Part shown: in pieces, positions 8,543 through 17,369 of the stretch
Layout of the letters: each line of letters opens with the position of its first letter
Position numbering within the stretch: the first letter of the stretch is position 1
Assembly (NCBI RefSeq): GCF_045679545.1
Contig: NZ_CP166194.1
Coordinates: 3,286,001-3,350,000 of the forward strand
Direction of reading: 5' to 3'
DNA length: 64,000 nucleotides
Origin: Enterovibrio sp045679545
GTDB lineage: Bacteria; Pseudomonadota; Gammaproteobacteria; Enterobacterales; Vibrionaceae
Made by a program: the position numbers and the translations under genes
Notes under the pieces: model-generated
What the model was told of the DNA's origin: nothing
Databases searched by the model: none
What the model saw: the letters and a program-made list of their open reading frames with translations, nothing else

Positions 8543-10738
8543 ATGATCCCAACCATAGCCCAAGTGGCGTTACCCGTTCCTTTGCACAAGACATTTGATT
8601 ACCTTATTGGTAAAGATATGCCTGTCGTAGGCGGACGCGTTCGCGTGCCCTTTGGCAAACAATATAAAGTGGGGGTTGTGGTCGCACTGACCGATCAATC
8701 TGACTTCGATGTGGCTCAACTCAAGCCCATCAATGCGGTGTTAGATAACACACCTCTTTGGCCCCCTTCTTTATATAAAGTCTTAAATTGGGCGAGCCGT
8801 TACTATCAATACCCCTTAGGTGATGCACTAGCGACCGTCATGCCAGGTGGCCTAAGAAAAGGTAAACCTGCACATCGCGAACGCGAGCGCATGTGGCAGC
8901 TCACAGAAGCGGGGGAAAATCAGCCACTCACCGCATTGACCCGCGCACCCAAGCAGGCCCGAATCCTAACGATGCTGCGCAGCGGCTCCATGGCGCATAG
9001 CGATCTGCTTGATAGCGACCTCACTGCTGCCGTGATAAAAGCGGCGGAAGAAAAAGGCTGGATCGAAACAGTACAAAATGTCCGTGCCAAACCATGGGCA
9101 TCAAGCTATCAAATGGTTGAAGACAAACCCACCCCCAATCACGAACAGGCATTGGCGGTAGCCACCATCAATGCCAGCCCTGAATTTGGCTGTTACTTGA
9201 TTGAAGGGGTAACAGGCTCAGGGAAAACAGAGGTCTATCTCAATGCGCTCGAACCGGTTCTGGCACGTGGTCAGCAAGCACTGATTCTGGTACCCGAAAT
9301 TGGTTTGACGCCGCAGACGATCAATCGCTTCAAACGCCGTTTTAATGTGCCCGTTGAAGTGATGCATTCCGGTTTAAATGACACCGAACGCCTCAACGCC
9401 TGGCTCGCCGCCCGAGACAACGAAGCGGCCATCATTATTGGTACTCGCTCTGCCTTGTTTTCGCCGTTCAAATCGCTCGGCATCATCATTGTTGATGAAG
9501 AGCACGATGCATCTTATAAGCAGCAGGACTCTTTTCGCTATCACGCCCGTGATCTTGCCGTTATGCGCGGTCATGAAGAAAACGTGCCTGTGATACTTGG
9601 CTCTGCTACACCATGTTTAGAAAGCTTACACAATGCCAAAACCGGCAAATACCATCATCTCACCTTGTCCATTCGAGCGGGGAACGCCATCAAAGCCAAA
9701 CATGGTGTGCTCGATATTCGTGGCTTGTATTTAGAATCTGGGCTTTCAGCCCCCTTGATTGCCGAGATGCGCAAGCACCTTTCTGACGGCAATCAGGTCA
9801 TGCTGTTTTTGAATCGACGCGGTTACGCACCAGCACTTATGTGTCATGAATGTGGTTGGCTGGCGGAGTGTAAACGCTGCGATGCGTATTACACACTACA
9901 CCAGCAGAGCAACGAACTACGCTGTCATCACTGCGGCACACAGCGCCCTATCCCCCATCAGTGTGGCCAATGTGGATCAACGCAGCTTATCGGTGTCGGT
10001 GTCGGTACAGAGCAACTCGAAGCGCAACTGGCAACGCTATTTCCAGAGTTCAAAACGATTCGAATTGATCGCGACAATACCCGTCGCAAAGGCGCACTAG
10101 AAGCCTACTTGGATGCCATACACAAGAAGGAATATCAAATTCTGATTGGCACCCAAATGCTGGCGAAAGGTCACCATTTTCCTGATGTCACCTTGGTGGC
10201 ACTGGTGGATGTCGACAGCGCCTTATTCAGCAATGACTTTCGCGCTCCTGAGCGTTTAGCACAATTGTTTGTGCAAGTTGCCGGTCGCGCAGGACGCGCC
10301 AGCAAACCAGGGTTTGTCTTACTGCAAACTCACCACCCTGAACATGCCTTGTTGCAATTGCTTGTTCACAAGGGTTACGACAGCTTTGCCGCGGAAGCGC
10401 TAATTGAACGTCAGCAAGCCAATCTGCCACCGTACAGTTTCTTTGCACTGTTTCGCGCCGAAGCCAACCACAGCGATCAGGTTGAACAGTTTCTTCAACA
10501 AGTACGAACCATCCTTGATGCGTCTCCCGTTCCTGACGATGACTGCGCCGCCATGGGCCCTGCCCCAGCACCGTTGCCACGACGCGCGGGGCGCTTCCGT
10601 TGGCAATTGATTTTTCAAGCACCTAACCGACGGATATTGCAACAAAGATTGTCAGCCGCGTTGTCCGCCATTCGCCAATTACCTTTGTCGAAGAAAGTGC
10701 GCTGGTCACTGGATATCGAACCTCAAGATATGAGCTGA
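8543..10738 (+). CDS. priA: Primosomal protein N' (replication restart helicase PriA)
   Basis: 731 residues, matching the E. coli length. It is a superfamily 2 3'-to-5' DNA helicase that reloads DnaB at stalled forks. The N-terminal 3'-DNA-binding region begins IAQVALPVPLHKTFDYL. Walker A is GVTGSGKTEVYL (about residue 225), the DEAH-like box is DEEHD, and eight cysteines in four pairs (from CHECGWLAECKRC to CGQCGS) bind two zincs. IGTQMLAKGHHFPDV is a late helicase motif. It is followed by cytR as in E. coli. No terminator is seen after it. Confidence 0.97.
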   Translation: MIPTIAQVALPVPLHKTFDYLIGKDMPVVGGRVRVPFGKQYKVGVVVALTDQSDFDVAQLKPINAVLDNTPLWPPSLYKVLNWASRYYQYPLGDALATVMPGGLRKGKPAHRERERMWQLTEAGENQPLTALTRAPKQARILTMLRSGSMAHSDLLDSDLTAAVIKAAEEKGWIETVQNVRAKPWASSYQMVEDKPTPNHEQALAVATINASPEFGCYLIEGVTGSGKTEVYLNALEPVLARGQQALILVPEIGLTPQTINRFKRRFNVPVEVMHSGLNDTERLNAWLAARDNEAAIIIGTRSALFSPFKSLGIIIVDEEHDASYKQQDSFRYHARDLAVMRGHEENVPVILGSATPCLESLHNAKTGKYHHLTLSIRAGNAIKAKHGVLDIRGLYLESGLSAPLIAEMRKHLSDGNQVMLFLNRRGYAPALMCHECGWLAECKRCDAYYTLHQQSNELRCHHCGTQRPIPHQCGQCGSTQLIGVGVGTEQLEAQLATLFPEFKTIRIDRDNTRRKGALEAYLDAIHKKEYQILIGTQMLAKGHHFPDVTLVALVDVDSALFSNDFRAPERLAQLFVQVAGRAGRASKPGFVLLQTHHPEHALLQLLVHKGYDSFAAEALIERQQANLPPYSFFALFRAEANHSDQVEQFLQQVRTILDASPVPDDDCAAMGPAPAPLPRRAGRFRWQLIFQAPNRRILQQRLSAALSAIRQLPLSKKVRWSLDIEPQDMS

Positions 10739-10916
10739 ACAGATTTCATTCGCTTAAGCCGACTAAGATCACAGTATTCTTGTAATAACTGTTAACATGA
10801 CCATGTTTAATACATCGCCATCAGATTAAGATATGGCCTGTTAACAAAAAAGTCTTATTGCTGAAGTTCCCTCACGGGAAGCATTGCCAATCATAACGAG
10901 CAAGAGGAATAGCACT

Positions 10917-11921
10917 ATGGCGACAATGAAGGATGTTGCCCATCTGGCTGGCGTCTCTACGGCGACAGTTTCGCGTGCGTTGATGAACCCGGAGAAGGTA
11001 TCAGCGTCGACCCGCAAGAAAGTCGAGCAGGCGGTGATGGAAGCGGGCTATAGCCCTAACTCGCTCGCAAGAAATTTACGTCGCAATGAATCAAAGACCA
11101 TTGTGGCCATTGTTCCAGACATTTGTGATCCCTATTTCACAGAGATCATTCGTGGCATCGAAGAAGCGGCCATGGAGCACGGTTATTTAGTGCTACTTGG
11201 TGACAGCGGACAGCAAGCAAGCCGCGAAAGCTCATTTGTGAATTTGGTGTTCACTAAACAAGCTGATGGCATGCTCCTTTTAGGTACCGATCTCCCTTTT
11301 GACGTCAGCAAACCTGAGCAAAAGAACCTACCACCTCTCGTGATGGCCTGTGAATACGCACCAGAACTAGAGCTGCCTACGGTGCATATCGATAACCTAA
11401 CCGCAGCGTTTGAAGCCGTGAATTACCTGACTCAGGTCGGTCACAAACAGATCGCGCAGATCACAGGTGATCCTAATGCGGCACTGACGCAATTTCGCGT
11501 TCAGGGCTACCAACAGGCTCTGCGTCGCGGCGGCGTGACAGTGAATCCCGCCTATACGGTTGCTGGTGATTTTACTTTTACGGCAGGTGCGAGAGCAATG
11601 ACGACCTTATTGTCACTGCCAACCCCTCCTACCGCAGTGTTCTGTCACTCTGATGTCATGGCCATTGGTGCACTTCAACAAGCCAAGCGACTGGGTTTTC
11701 GTGTTCCACACGATATCTCTATCGTCGGTTTTGATGACATCCAGTTTGCCGAGTATTGTGACCCCGCACTAACCACAGTTTCTCAACCACGCTATGATAT
11801 TGGCCGTCAAGCCATGCTCATGTTGTTGAAGATACTAAAAGGCAATGATGTGCAGGCAGGTTCACGTTTGCTCGATGCACAACTGGTGATCAGGGAAAGT
11901 GTGGCACCGCCATCACGTTAA
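10917..11921 (+). CDS. cytR: LacI-family repressor CytR
   Basis: 334 residues from ATG 10917 (RBS AAGAGGA). The N-terminal helix-turn-helix is MKDVAHLAGVSTATVSRALM and is followed by a hinge and a periplasmic-binding-protein-like ligand domain (about 60-330). Identity as CytR rests on sequence feel and on its place between priA and ftsN, as in E. coli. CytR represses nucleoside uptake and catabolism genes together with CRP and is relieved by cytidine; in vibrios it also affects biofilm and competence. Other LacI-family members are less likely given the synteny. Confidence 0.9.
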   Translation: MATMKDVAHLAGVSTATVSRALMNPEKVSASTRKKVEQAVMEAGYSPNSLARNLRRNESKTIVAIVPDICDPYFTEIIRGIEEAAMEHGYLVLLGDSGQQASRESSFVNLVFTKQADGMLLLGTDLPFDVSKPEQKNLPPLVMACEYAPELELPTVHIDNLTAAFEAVNYLTQVGHKQIAQITGDPNAALTQFRVQGYQQALRRGGVTVNPAYTVAGDFTFTAGARAMTTLLSLPTPPTAVFCHSDVMAIGALQQAKRLGFRVPHDISIVGFDDIQFAEYCDPALTTVSQPRYDIGRQAMLMLLKILKGNDVQAGSRLLDAQLVIRESVAPPSR

Positions 11922-11933
11922 ACTGACAAGCTA

Positions 11934-11965
11934 GGTACTGGCGCGCTTTCGAGCAAGCCAGTACC
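11934..11965. other. Perfect 9-bp hairpin between cytR and ftsN
   Basis: GGTACTGGC (11934-11942) pairs with GCCAGTACC (11957-11965). No T run follows on either side, so it is not a canonical intrinsic terminator. It may stabilise the cytR 3' end or be a processing site before ftsN. Confidence 0.4.
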
Positions 11966-12002
11966 ATGTAGCCCCAACTCGCAGAAAAAGATACCCGAAT
12001 CA

Positions 12003-12578
12003 GTGGCAACCCGAGATTATGTCAAACGCGGAAAAGCACCGCGTAAACCCACCCGAAATGCCAAGAAGCCACCGCCTAAACAGGGTTTCCCGTTTAAGTG
12101 GGCGTTGATCGCAGTGGCGTTGCTGGCCGGCTTTGGCTATGGTCTCTACTTCCTCACCACCAGCGAACCGCCAACCCAACCTGAGCCACCGAAAACGGTG
12201 ACTAAGCCAGCAACCAAACCTGTCAAGCCTCAGAAGAAAGAGGAAAAAGTCATTCCTCCCAAGCCTGAAGAGCAATGGAGTTACATCGAAGAGCTGGAAA
12301 ATAAACAAGTTAAGGTTGAAGCCAATGAGCAGGAAGTGTCGAGCCGTCCGTATTTGATGCAGTGCGGCGCTTATCGCAGCGCGAGTCAAGCAGACGAACG
12401 CAAAGCCATGATTGCCTTCCAAGGCTTAGAAAGTCATATCAAAGCCAGCCAAGGCGAAAAAGGCATTTGGTATCGCGTCGTTATGGGGCCTTATCCGCTG
12501 AAGCGTGAAGCCGAGCGTGACCGAAACTTGCTGCGCCGTGCAGGTATTGAACCTTGCGCCATCTGGTATTGGGACTGA
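12003..12578 (+). CDS. ftsN: Cell division protein FtsN
   Basis: 191 residues from a GTG start. The N-terminal ATRDYVKRG is the conserved cytoplasmic FtsN motif that contacts FtsA. One membrane helix lies at about 32-51 (WALIAVALLAGFGYGLYFL), followed by a proline/lysine-rich periplasmic linker and a SPOR domain (about 115-190) that binds denuded septal peptidoglycan. It is much shorter than E. coli FtsN (319), mainly in the linker. FtsN triggers septal wall synthesis. It sits between cytR and hslV as in E. coli. Confidence 0.93.
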   Translation: MATRDYVKRGKAPRKPTRNAKKPPPKQGFPFKWALIAVALLAGFGYGLYFLTTSEPPTQPEPPKTVTKPATKPVKPQKKEEKVIPPKPEEQWSYIEELENKQVKVEANEQEVSSRPYLMQCGAYRSASQADERKAMIAFQGLESHIKASQGEKGIWYRVVMGPYPLKREAERDRNLLRRAGIEPCAIWYWD

Positions 12579-12604
12579 TTTACCTTTCCTCGTAAAGAAA
12601 ATAT

Positions 12605-12635
12605 GGGTAAAGCCGGACATCTCACGGCTTTACCC
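12605..12635 (+). other. 10-bp hairpin after ftsN
   Basis: GGGTAAAGCC (12605-12614) pairs perfectly with GGCTTTACCC (12626-12635), loop 11 bases. The following bases (TTGAATTTG) contain few T, so termination of ftsN here would be weak. It immediately abuts the candidate heat-shock promoter of hslVU. Confidence 0.5.
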
Positions 12636-12663
12636 TTGAATTTGTGTTTTCCCATCCCCACCT
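12635..12663 (+). promoter_or_regulatory. Candidate sigma-32 promoter of hslVU
   Basis: CTTGAA at 12635-12640 and CCCCACCT at 12656-12663 are separated by 15 bases, close to the heat-shock consensus CTTGAA / CCCCATNT. It lies about 70 bases before the hslV start. hslVU is a sigma-32 operon in E. coli. Confidence 0.6.
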
Positions 12664-12731
12664 TTGCTTTTAACAACCCATACTGGTTTCAGCCAGAGCG
12701 CTAAATCAGAGAGCAAAGAAGAGGTTCTTCC

Positions 12732-13256
12732 GTGACGACTATCGTTTCTGTTCGCCGCAACGGCAAAGTAGTAATCGCCGGTGATGGCCAAGTGTCACTG
12801 GGTAATACCGTAATGAAAGGCAATGCCCGCAAGGTTCGCCGCCTTTACAACAATAAAGTATTGGCAGGCTTCGCTGGCGGCACTGCAGATGCCTTCACCC
12901 TATTCGAACGTTTCGAGCGTAAGCTGGAAATGCACCAAGGTCACCTGACCAAAGCCGCGGTTGAACTCGCTAAAGATTGGCGTTCTGATCGTGCACTGCG
13001 CAAGCTAGAAGCCCTGCTTTGTGTGGCTGATGAAACCGCTTCCCTGATCATCACTGGCAACGGCGATGTGGTTCAGCCAGAGCACGATATGATTGCTATT
13101 GGCTCAGGCGGTAACTTCGCACAAGCTGCTGCTATTGCCCTGCTTGAAAACACCGATCTAGATGCACGCGAAATCGCGGTAAAATCTCTGACCATCGCTG
13201 GCGACATCTGTGTCTTCACCAACCAGCACCACACCATTGAAGAACTTGATTACTAA
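12732..13256 (+). CDS. hslV: HslV peptidase subunit of the HslUV protease
   Basis: 174 residues from a GTG start; removal of Met exposes Thr2 (MTTIVSVRR), the N-terminal nucleophile of this proteasome-like peptidase. VIAGDGQVSLGN and GSGGNFAQAAA are family motifs. HslV forms a double hexameric ring that degrades unfolded and regulatory proteins fed by the HslU ATPase. It is 13 bases upstream of hslU in a two-gene operon with a probable heat-shock promoter. Confidence 0.97.
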   Translation: MTTIVSVRRNGKVVIAGDGQVSLGNTVMKGNARKVRRLYNNKVLAGFAGGTADAFTLFERFERKLEMHQGHLTKAAVELAKDWRSDRALRKLEALLCVADETASLIITGNGDVVQPEHDMIAIGSGGNFAQAAAIALLENTDLDAREIAVKSLTIAGDICVFTNQHHTIEELDY

Positions 13257-13269
13257 GCAGGATCCCAGC

Positions 13270-14604
13270 ATGTCTGAAATGACCCCACGCGAAATCGTGT
13301 CTGAACTAGACCGTCACATTATCGGTCAAACTAAAGCCAAGCGAGCCGTTGCTATCGCGCTGCGTAACCGTTGGCGTCGTATGCAGCTTAACGAAGATCT
13401 GCGTGCCGAAGTTACCCCAAAGAACATCTTGATGATCGGTCCTACCGGTGTTGGTAAAACCGAGATCGCTCGTCGTCTAGCCAAACTGGCCAACGCACCG
13501 TTCATCAAAGTCGAAGCCACCAAATTCACCGAAGTGGGCTATGTGGGCAAAGAAGTGGAAACGATCATCCGCGATCTGACTGACGTCGCGGTGAAAATGA
13601 CCCACCAGCAAGCCGTAGAAAAAGTGAAGTTCCGCGCTGAAGAATTGGCTGAAGAACGCATTCTGGATGTCCTACTGCCGCCACCGCGCGATGCATGGGG
13701 ACAATCAGAAGAACCAAAGCCGGATTCAAACACACGCCAAAGCTTCCGTAAGAAAATCCGCGAAGGCAAATTAGACGATAAAGAAATCGAAATCGATGTT
13801 GCCGCTCCGCAAATGAGCATGGAAATCATGGCCCCGCCGGGCATGGAAGAAATGACCAACCAATTGCAGGGCATGTTCCAAAACCTCGGTGGTGGCAATA
13901 CGTCTAAAAAGCGCAAAATGAAGCTTAAAGACGCGCTAAAAGCCGTGACAGAAGAAGAAGCGGCGAAACTGGTTAATCAAGAAGAATTGAAAGACCAGGC
14001 AATCCACATGGTAGAGAACAACGGTATCGTCTTTATCGATGAAATCGACAAGATCTGTAAGCGTGGCGAAAGCTCAGGCCCAGATGTATCACGTGAAGGT
14101 GTTCAACGTGACCTGCTTCCACTGATTGAAGGCAGCACGGTTTCTACTAAACACGGCATGGTGCGTACTGACCACATCCTGTTTATCGCATCAGGCGCAT
14201 TCCAAGTGGCAAGCCCGTCTGATTTGATCCCAGAATTGCAAGGTCGTCTGCCGATCCGTGTTGAACTGGAAGCGCTATCTGCCGCTGACTTCCAACGCAT
14301 TCTTGTTGAGCCTAATGCTTCGTTGACTGAGCAATACTCAGCGCTGATGGGGACTGAGCAATTCAATCTAACCTTCACGCCAGATGGCATTGAAGAGATC
14401 GCTAACGCAGCGTGGCGCGTCAACGAGCGTACCGAAAACATCGGTGCTCGTCGTCTACACACTGTGATGGAGCGTTTGGTTGATGAGGTTTCATTCGACG
14501 CGAGCGAGCGTGGTGGTGAGTCCGTTGAAATCAACGCAGAATACGTGCGTAGCTGTCTAGAAGAGTTGGTTGACGACGAAGATCTCAGCCGCTTTATTCT
14601 GTAA
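13270..14604 (+). CDS. hslU: HslU ATPase subunit of the HslUV protease
   Basis: 444 residues from ATG 13270 (E. coli HslU has 443). It is an AAA+ unfoldase: Walker A is GPTGVGKTEIARRLA (about 56-70), GYVGKEVE is the pore loop, the intermediate domain spans roughly 110-240 and Walker B is IVFIDEIDKI. ENIGARRLHTVMERL lies in the C-terminal domain. A longer frame from 13210 would overlap hslV and is not supported. It is co-transcribed with hslV and ends at a terminator at 14627-14650. Confidence 0.97.
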   Translation: MSEMTPREIVSELDRHIIGQTKAKRAVAIALRNRWRRMQLNEDLRAEVTPKNILMIGPTGVGKTEIARRLAKLANAPFIKVEATKFTEVGYVGKEVETIIRDLTDVAVKMTHQQAVEKVKFRAEELAEERILDVLLPPPRDAWGQSEEPKPDSNTRQSFRKKIREGKLDDKEIEIDVAAPQMSMEIMAPPGMEEMTNQLQGMFQNLGGGNTSKKRKMKLKDALKAVTEEEAAKLVNQEELKDQAIHMVENNGIVFIDEIDKICKRGESSGPDVSREGVQRDLLPLIEGSTVSTKHGMVRTDHILFIASGAFQVASPSDLIPELQGRLPIRVELEALSAADFQRILVEPNASLTEQYSALMGTEQFNLTFTPDGIEEIANAAWRVNERTENIGARRLHTVMERLVDEVSFDASERGGESVEINAEYVRSCLEELVDDEDLSRFIL

Positions 14605-14626
14605 TCACACAGCATCAATCCAAATG

Positions 14627-14650
14627 GGGTGGCTTAGGCTGCCCTTTTTT
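14627..14650 (+). terminator. hslVU terminator
   Basis: GGGTGGC (14627-14633) pairs with GCTGCCC (14638-14644), including two wobble-type pairs, loop TTAG, followed by six T. Confidence 0.65.
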
Positions 14651-14778
14651 ATTGCCTTTGCTTTGCCTTGTTTATTGCTTTTATTTCGCCATCAAATTCA
14701 GTTAATCCCGCACTTGCATTGCCCAACGAAGTAAAAAAACCAATAATGAAGCCAGTTATCACACACGCTCTTTTGGTT

Positions 14779-15684
14779 ATGTCCTCATCCACATTCAAAA
14801 CTTGGCTTGATGCCGCACGCCCTAAAACATTGCCGTTGGCTGTCGCATGTATCTTGTGTGGTAGTGCTGTCGCCGCACAGACCGCGCATTTCTCGGTCGT
14901 ATTGACTGTGCTCGCACTTATCACGGCGCTGCTACTGCAGATCCTATCTAACCTCGCCAATGATTATGGCGATGCAGTAAAAGGGACCGACAACGAGGCG
15001 CGTCTCGGCCCTAAACGCGCCATACAGCAGGGGCTCGTTACGCCACACACCATGAAAAAGGCCATGGCACTCAATGTATGCCTCACAATAGGTGTTGGCG
15101 CAGCCTTGGTTTTTAGTGCTTTTGATAATGCCACCGACATAGCGAGCTTCATGGGGTTAGGCGCGCTCGCGATCCTTGCGGCTATTTGCTACACCGTGGG
15201 CAATAAGCCTTACGGTTATCAAGGGCTCGGCGATCTGTCCGTGTTGATATTCTTCGGTTGGCTAGGCGTAGCCGGCACCTATTACCTGCAAGCCGGTACA
15301 CTCGATTCAGTCATACTCTTGCCTGCCACTGCCTGTGGTTTGCTCGCTGTTGGTGTGCTCAACATCAATAATCTTCGTGATATCGACAACGACAGCGCAT
15401 GCGGTAAGTACACGTTGGTGGTGAGAATGGGCCCAAAGTGGGGGCGCGCCTACCATCAAGTCTTGTTAGTCGCCGCCTATATCTGCTTTGCTTTGTTTGC
15501 ATTGATCGAGCAAAGTGGCATAACAGGATGGTTATTTTTGCTTTCACTGCCGCTGGCCATCAAACATGGACGCTCGGTTTGGGGGTCGAAAAATGGTGAG
15601 ACACTGCGCCCCATGATGGGAGACATGGTTAAAGTTGCGCTTTTAACCAACGTGCTGTTTGCGGCTGGCATCCTACTTCACTAA
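14779..15684 (+). CDS. menA: 1,4-dihydroxy-2-naphthoate polyprenyltransferase
   Basis: 301 residues from ATG 14779; in-frame upstream ATGs (14668, 14746) would add residues unlike the family start, and none of the candidates has a strong ribosome binding site. It is a UbiA-superfamily integral membrane enzyme with about eight to nine helices. The aspartate-rich motifs NDYGDAVKGTD and NNLRDIDND bind the prenyl diphosphate. It makes demethylmenaquinone for anaerobic respiration. LDAARPKTLPLA is the MenA N-terminal signature, and the place between hslU and rraA matches E. coli. Confidence 0.92.
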   Translation: MSSSTFKTWLDAARPKTLPLAVACILCGSAVAAQTAHFSVVLTVLALITALLLQILSNLANDYGDAVKGTDNEARLGPKRAIQQGLVTPHTMKKAMALNVCLTIGVGAALVFSAFDNATDIASFMGLGALAILAAICYTVGNKPYGYQGLGDLSVLIFFGWLGVAGTYYLQAGTLDSVILLPATACGLLAVGVLNINNLRDIDNDSACGKYTLVVRMGPKWGRAYHQVLLVAAYICFALFALIEQSGITGWLFLLSLPLAIKHGRSVWGSKNGETLRPMMGDMVKVALLTNVLFAAGILLH

Positions 15685-15724
15685 TACACGGGAATGGCAG
15701 CAAGATGATTTGTGTTGTCAGTCA

Positions 15725-15752
15725 TTGCAATGCCCGACCTTGTCGTTATACT
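15725..15752 (+). promoter_or_regulatory. Candidate sigma-70 promoter of rraA
   Basis: TTGCAA (15725-15730) and TATACT (15747-15752) with a 16-base spacer lie about 88 bases before the rraA start codon. Confidence 0.4.
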
Positions 15753-15839
15753 TTTTCGCATAGGGTGGCGCCCGACACCATCTGGGTCGCCGCAAATTTG
15801 CCTTAGGGCCACGTTACGTCCAAAAGAAGAAGTCTGATT

Positions 15840-16325
15840 ATGGAATACAATACCTCAGAGCTGTGTGACATGTACCTGGATCAGGTTGATGTGCTAGAAC
15901 CTATGATGAGCTCTTACGGCGGTCGTAGTTCTTTTGGCGGTCAAATTACTATCGTTAAGTGCTTTGAAGACAATAGCGTGATCCGAGAGGTAGCCGAGCA
16001 AGATGGCACGGGTCGCGTGATGCTGATTGATGGCGGCGGCTCTCTACGCCGTGCATTGATTGATGCAGACATTGCCGCACTAGCAGCGGAAAACAACTGG
16101 GAAGGTCTGGTAGTTTACGGTTGCGTACGTGACGTTGATTCTATCGACGAGATTGATATTGGCATTCAAGCATTGGCCTCTTTCCCAGTTGGCGCTGAAA
16201 GCCTCGGGGTTGGCGAAGTCGATGTACCGGTTAACTTTGGTGGCGTGACTTTCATTCCGGAAGATCATCTGTACGCCGATAACACTGGCGTTATCTTGTC
16301 TCAAGAGCCAATCGATATTGAGTAG
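15840..16325 (+). CDS. rraA: Regulator of RNase E activity RraA
   Basis: 161 residues, the E. coli length. RraA is a ring-shaped trimer that binds RNase E and damps mRNA decay. It has a demethylmenaquinone methyltransferase-like fold (the old name MenG) but no methyltransferase motif. YGGRSSFGGQI, DGGGSLRRALI and VVYGCVRDVD are conserved. It follows menA as in enterobacteria and probably uses its own promoter. Confidence 0.96.
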   Translation: MEYNTSELCDMYLDQVDVLEPMMSSYGGRSSFGGQITIVKCFEDNSVIREVAEQDGTGRVMLIDGGGSLRRALIDADIAALAAENNWEGLVVYGCVRDVDSIDEIDIGIQALASFPVGAESLGVGEVDVPVNFGGVTFIPEDHLYADNTGVILSQEPIDIE

Positions 16326-16430
16326 TGAGATCAATTGGCGTCACAATCAATTGCGACGCCAACAAATCTTTATGCCAGCGCTCAAAGCACGCCATTGCTG
16401 ACGCGCTCTAAGGCAATACTGCCACATAGA

Positions 16431-16458
16431 AAAACAGAGCCCATAGGCTCTGTTTTTT
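16431..16458. terminator. Terminator between rraA and zapB
   Basis: AACAGAGCC (16433-16441) pairs with GGCTCTGTT (16446-16454), loop CATA, with A and T runs on both sides. It overlaps the zapB stop region and can serve both convergent genes. Confidence 0.8.
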
Positions 16459-16699
16459 ATTCTACTTCTTCAATCTTACCAAGCAGGCTGCGAATGCGGG
16501 TCTGCCAAGCATCCTGATCGGCGCGAAGGCGAGCATTTTCCTGCTCTAGTGCGTCACGGCTTTCACGCACCGACTCTGACTCACGACCCAAGGTTTCGTT
16601 TTGTTCTTTTAACTCTTCAAGTTCCATCTGAAGCAGAGAAATGGTATCTACTGCCATTTGAACTTTGGCTTCAAGCTGCTCTAAAATTTCCAATGACAT
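16457..16699 (-). CDS. zapB: Cell division protein ZapB
   Basis: 80 residues from ATG 16699, almost entirely one coiled coil (heptads from about 3 to 75, rich in Glu, Leu and Gln). ZapB links the Z-ring through ZapA to MatP and the chromosome terminus. SLEILEQLEAKVQ and AVDTISLLQMELEELKE match the family. As in E. coli it is transcribed opposite to rraA and toward it. Function is by family recall. Confidence 0.93.
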   Translation of the reverse strand: MSLEILEQLEAKVQMAVDTISLLQMELEELKEQNETLGRESESVRESRDALEQENARLRADQDAWQTRIRSLLGKIEEVE

Positions 16700-17369
16700 C
16701 AAGGCCACCTATGTATTCCAACGTCTAAGCGCAAATGCGCAATCTTCGTCAAGGCTTGCCCTGTAAGGCTTTTCTACCTTGAACGTCCCAGAAATCCTAT
16801 TCTAACGGGGCATGACGTCAGTCGCACCTGTCTAATCCACTTTTGGATCACAAGCGAACAAAAAAGCAGCAATTATCCCTTTTTCACCACCTTTCTCTGT
16901 GTGGGCTTTTGACTCCCCAAACATCAAATGACTAAAAATGCGACATCATTCAATTTCTATTCATTCGTGACATGATAAATTTATCAGGATCGTATCTCTC
17001 TTGGAGCAATCCAAGACTTGCCGATATCGGCTGGGCTGGCACTTATGTTGTCAGCCTTTTCTTTTTCTCGCGTTTACCTCCCCCACCGCCAAGCCTTACT
17101 TGCACAAGTAACTATTCAAAAGCGCTGACTCTCTGTGTTTTGAGACGGAAAATGTTCGATATCGCGCATACACTGAACGAATAATGAGCGAACGCACATT
17201 TTGATGCGTAAAGACTTCACGAAAATAGTTTCGCCACTAAAGTAGGCGCTGTGGAACAGACGAAAAATGTCGCCATAAACGCTGGCATCCAAAAACAAAT
17301 AATGACGCAATATCAATCCAGCAATAGCCAGCCGCACTATGCTTTTGAAAAGGAAGAAGAGGACGCACC
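16700..17369 (+). other. Long gene-free region upstream of glpK
   Basis: About 670 bases with no supported gene. In E. coli this interval holds glpF; no aquaporin-like reading frame remains here. A 70-residue frame at 16972-17184 has no ribosome binding site and an unlikely composition. The right third holds a GlpR-type half-site pair (17151-17170), and the glpK ribosome binding site is AAGGAAGAAGAGG just before 17370. Confidence 0.6.
17151..17170. promoter_or_regulatory. Candidate GlpR operator upstream of glpK
   Basis: The left half AATGTTCGAT fits the GlpR half-site as I recall it; the right half ATCGCGCATA is two bases from the ideal. Seven of ten positions are dyad-symmetric. A weaker copy may lie at about 17183-17200. 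GlpR repression of glpK is established in enterobacteria. Confidence 0.5.

Noticed and set aside
16972..17184. 70-residue frame upstream of glpK as a small gene or glpF remnant
   Set aside because: No ribosome binding site, odd Pro/Phe-rich composition, no MIP-family motif; overlaps the GlpR-like site.
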